From Thermoplasmata archaeon (GTDB taxonomy: Archaea > Thermoplasmatota > Thermoplasmata > Thermoplasmatales > Thermoplasmataceae): 7,720 nucleotides of DNA. Location of the stretch: assembly GCA_021811505.1 (NCBI GenBank), contig JAJZOM010000291.1:1-7720 (forward strand). Direction: 5' to 3'. Position 1 is the stretch's first letter. Each line of letters opens with the position of its first letter. This document shows positions 6,116 to 7,720 of this stretch, in pieces. A model generated the notes under the pieces. The model did not search any database, was not told the DNA's origin, and was given only the letters and a program-made list of their open reading frames with translations. The position numbers were made by a program, and so were the translations under genes.

Positions 6116-7300
6116 TTAAGCATCTCCTTGCAATTCACTGTACCTCAAAAGTGTGATGGCAAGCAGCGCGGTCCTTAACGGTATTGTTGATGCAGCAACG
6201 AATTCCGAGTTGGAATGAGCACCGGAACCTACAGACCCCATTCCATCAAGAATGGCCATCCCAGTTTGAGCGAGTATATTTGCATCACTGGCTCCGCCTA
6301 CGGAAATATCTTCTACTAAAATTCCAAGGCCAGCACCAATTTTTGCAACCTCCCTGAGAACACTTTCGGTTCTTTCGTTCTTGCTCATTGGCATCCGGTT
6401 AAGTCCTCCAGCAATTGTGACCCTTGCGTCAGCGTTTCTGGGTTTCAGGGCATTTATGCTTTGGTCTACTCTCCGTGACTCCTCCATACTGGCTACTCTA
6501 ACGTCAACTCCGATTTCTGCAACATCAGGAACAACATTTGTCGTAGTTCCCCCGGATATCATCCCCACATTAATTGTAGTTCCCCTTGAAGTGTCCTGGA
6601 GTTCCTGCAGTTCCAGAACCAGATAAGCAGCTTCCAGTATAGCGTTTATGCCATCTTCGGGATGTAACCCGGCGTGAGCCGATCGGCCGTTCACAGTAAT
6701 TTTGTACGTACCGACACCTTTTCGTCCAGTCTTCAGTTTACCATTTTCACTCGACTCAAGAACTATTGCAAGGGTTGAAGTTTTTCCGGACTCTTCAATT
6801 AATTTTCTCGAATGCAAACTGCCCGTCTCCTCATCAGGGGTCATCAGGAATTTGATCCTGCGGGTCACCCTGGCATGTTCCATCAGGAACTTAAGCGCCC
6901 ATATTCCCTGTATGATCCCTGCCTTCATGTCGAGAACCCCTGGACCCTGTATTTTGCCTTCAGACACGAGGAATGGCCTCTTTTCCAGCGTACCTTCCGG
7001 GAAAACGGTGTCGTAATGGGAGAGAACCAGGATTCCATCCCCTTCTCCTTGCCCAACTGAAAAGGTGAGAACTCTGGACCCGTCAGCCAGATCCTCGAAG
7101 TCAGGCTTTATTCCTGTCCTGCTTTCAATGATCCTTGATATTCTGTCCGCGCAGGAATTGAGCAGCCTCACATTACCAGAGGGGCTCTCACACTCTATGA
7201 CCTGCTTCAGGTCCGAGATCATTTCTTGCAGGTTTTTGGTGAAGAATCCTGTGATTTCCCCTCCCTTACCACTCACAGATGATACCCCCTTCAATGGCAT
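6116..7300 (-). CDS. M20-family metallo-amidohydrolase/peptidase (carboxypeptidase G2/ArgE/desuccinylase group)
   Basis: Two-zinc enzyme that hydrolyses N-acyl amino acids or C-terminal peptide bonds; likely cytosolic. It has 394 residues, full length for the family. Metal and catalytic residues are visible: H95 and D97 in SHYDTV, D124 in GPGVLDMKAG, E157 and E158 in TPDEETGS, E182 in VLESSENG, and H362 in GAHSNSEF. The lid/dimerisation domain (about 190-305) includes TGRKGVGTYKITVNGRSAHA. The ATG at 7300 is preceded at long spacing by GAGGAG. A GTG at 7276 with AAGGGGG eight bases upstream is equally plausible and would cut the overlap with the racemase gene from 35 to 11 bases. That upstream partner suggests an N-acyl- or N-succinyl-L-amino acid hydrolase. 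Glutamate carboxypeptidase or a general dipeptidase is the alternative. Confidence 0.88.
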   Translation of the reverse strand: MPLKGVSSVSGKGGEITGFFTKNLQEMISDLKQVIECESPSGNVRLLNSCADRISRIIESRTGIKPDFEDLADGSRVLTFSVGQGEGDGILVLSHYDTVFPEGTLEKRPFLVSEGKIQGPGVLDMKAGIIQGIWALKFLMEHARVTRRIKFLMTPDEETGSLHSRKLIEESGKTSTLAIVLESSENGKLKTGRKGVGTYKITVNGRSAHAGLHPEDGINAILEAAYLVLELQELQDTSRGTTINVGMISGGTTTNVVPDVAEIGVDVRVASMEESRRVDQSINALKPRNADARVTIAGGLNRMPMSKNERTESVLREVAKIGAGLGILVEDISVGGASDANILAQTGMAILDGMGSVGSGAHSNSEFVAASTIPLRTALLAITLLRYSELQGDA

Positions 7301-7720
7301 AACTTTTCAAGGTCTCCTCATCTATAAGATATCCTGCTCCGGGAAGGGAGGATGGGATTATCTTTCCATCTTCCATTGTAAATGGATTTTTGACTATATC
7401 CCTCGCAAAGTACCTTGAATTCGGGGAGGTATCCCCGGGGTAGTCAATCATCGCGGATGATGCAAGGCTGACGTTATACGTCCTTCCTATCCCGGTTTCA
7501 AGCATACCGCCGACCCAGGTGTGTGCACCTTGTTCCCTGGCTATCCTGGCTATGCTTACGGAATTTCCCAGTCCTCCCACCCTTCCAGGTTTTATGTTTA
7601 TCACCGAACAGGCACCAATCTCGAGAGCCTTTCTCGCCCTGTCCGGTGACGTTATGGACTCGTCGAGGCATATTGGCGTGGCTATCTCCTTTGCCAGCCT
7701 GCTATGATAAATCAGGTCAT
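7266..7720 (-). CDS. Enolase-superfamily N-acyl/N-succinyl amino acid racemase or o-succinylbenzoate synthase (MenC-like), 5' end outside window
   Basis: Only the C-terminal 150 residues are visible (family about 370). The frame is open to the right edge from base 7718 and reads DLIYHSRLAKEI at its first residues, so an internal GTG at 7604 is not the start. Active-site residues of the barrel are present: the metal-binding aspartate in CLDESI (visible residue 19) and the general acid/base lysine in NIKPGRVGG (residue 43). The later WVGGMLETGIGR (68-79) and YPGDTSPNSRYF (93-104) are close to NAAAR/OSBS proteins. Translation overlaps the downstream M20 gene, indicating one operon. With an M20 hydrolase and no menaquinone gene in view, the racemase role is favoured. 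A MenC role cannot be excluded without the upstream genes. Confidence 0.88.
   Translation of the reverse strand, partial: DLIYHSRLAKEIATPICLDESITSPDRARKALEIGACSVINIKPGRVGGLGNSVSIARIAREQGAHTWVGGMLETGIGRTYNVSLASSAMIDYPGDTSPNSRYFARDIVKNPFTMEDGKIIPSSLPGAGYLIDEETLKSYAIEGGIICEW

Noticed and set aside
7602..7604. GTG at 7604 as the start of the racemase gene
   Set aside because: Upstream in-frame codons to 7718 encode conserved barrel residues including CLDESI, so the gene continues past the right edge.
1..7720. CRISPR arrays, tRNA or rRNA genes, and toxin-antitoxin or defence systems
   Set aside because: No regularly spaced repeats, cloverleaf or T-loop signatures, or defence-protein motifs were seen on either strand.

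Overview
The window looks like moderate-GC DNA from a thermoacidophilic euryarchaeon, probably Thermoplasmatales. This is an inference from protein style, from archaeal TATA-like boxes that sit about 25 bases before two start codons (leaderless mRNAs), and from poly-T terminators. No rRNA or other taxonomic marker is present, so the assignment is tentative.

Layout, left to right. (1) Bases 1-2872, plus strand: the 3' part of a tcuB/citB-type iron-sulfur membrane protein, then a complete two-gene aconitase-superfamily hydro-lyase of the LeuC/LeuD (HacA/HacB) type whose genes overlap in an ATGA. (2) Bases 2892-4242: a complete ISL3-family insertion sequence of 1335 bp. It has imperfect inverted ends and an exact 8-bp target duplication (AAAAAAAT), and it encodes an intact DDE transposase on the minus strand. 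(3) Bases 4260-5651, minus: a 12-helix MFS transporter, convergent with leuD. (4) Bases 5652-6115: a non-coding or decayed region with a perfect 10-bp inverted repeat and an unrecognised 62-codon open frame. (5) Bases 6116-7720, minus: an M20 amidohydrolase overlapping the end of an enolase-superfamily racemase gene of the N-acyl/N-succinyl amino acid racemase (MenC-like) type, which runs out of the window.

Two metabolic modules can be proposed. TcuB next to a LeuCD-like hydratase suggests oxidation of a tricarboxylate such as tricarballylate to cis-aconitate, then hydration. The hydratase has unusual residues at positions known to matter for substrate choice, so it may not be ordinary isopropylmalate isomerase. 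The racemase plus M20 enzyme fits the known logic of racemising an N-acyl amino acid and hydrolysing the L form, a route for converting D-amino acids to L-amino acids.

The insertion sequence landed in the short A/T-rich spacer between the convergent leuD and MFS genes. Removing it and one duplication copy gives a 44-bp spacer. The insertion separated the MFS gene from most of its T-rich terminator and gave the transposase that terminator instead. I see no CRISPR array, tRNA, rRNA or defence system, and nothing clearly supports a wholly new system.
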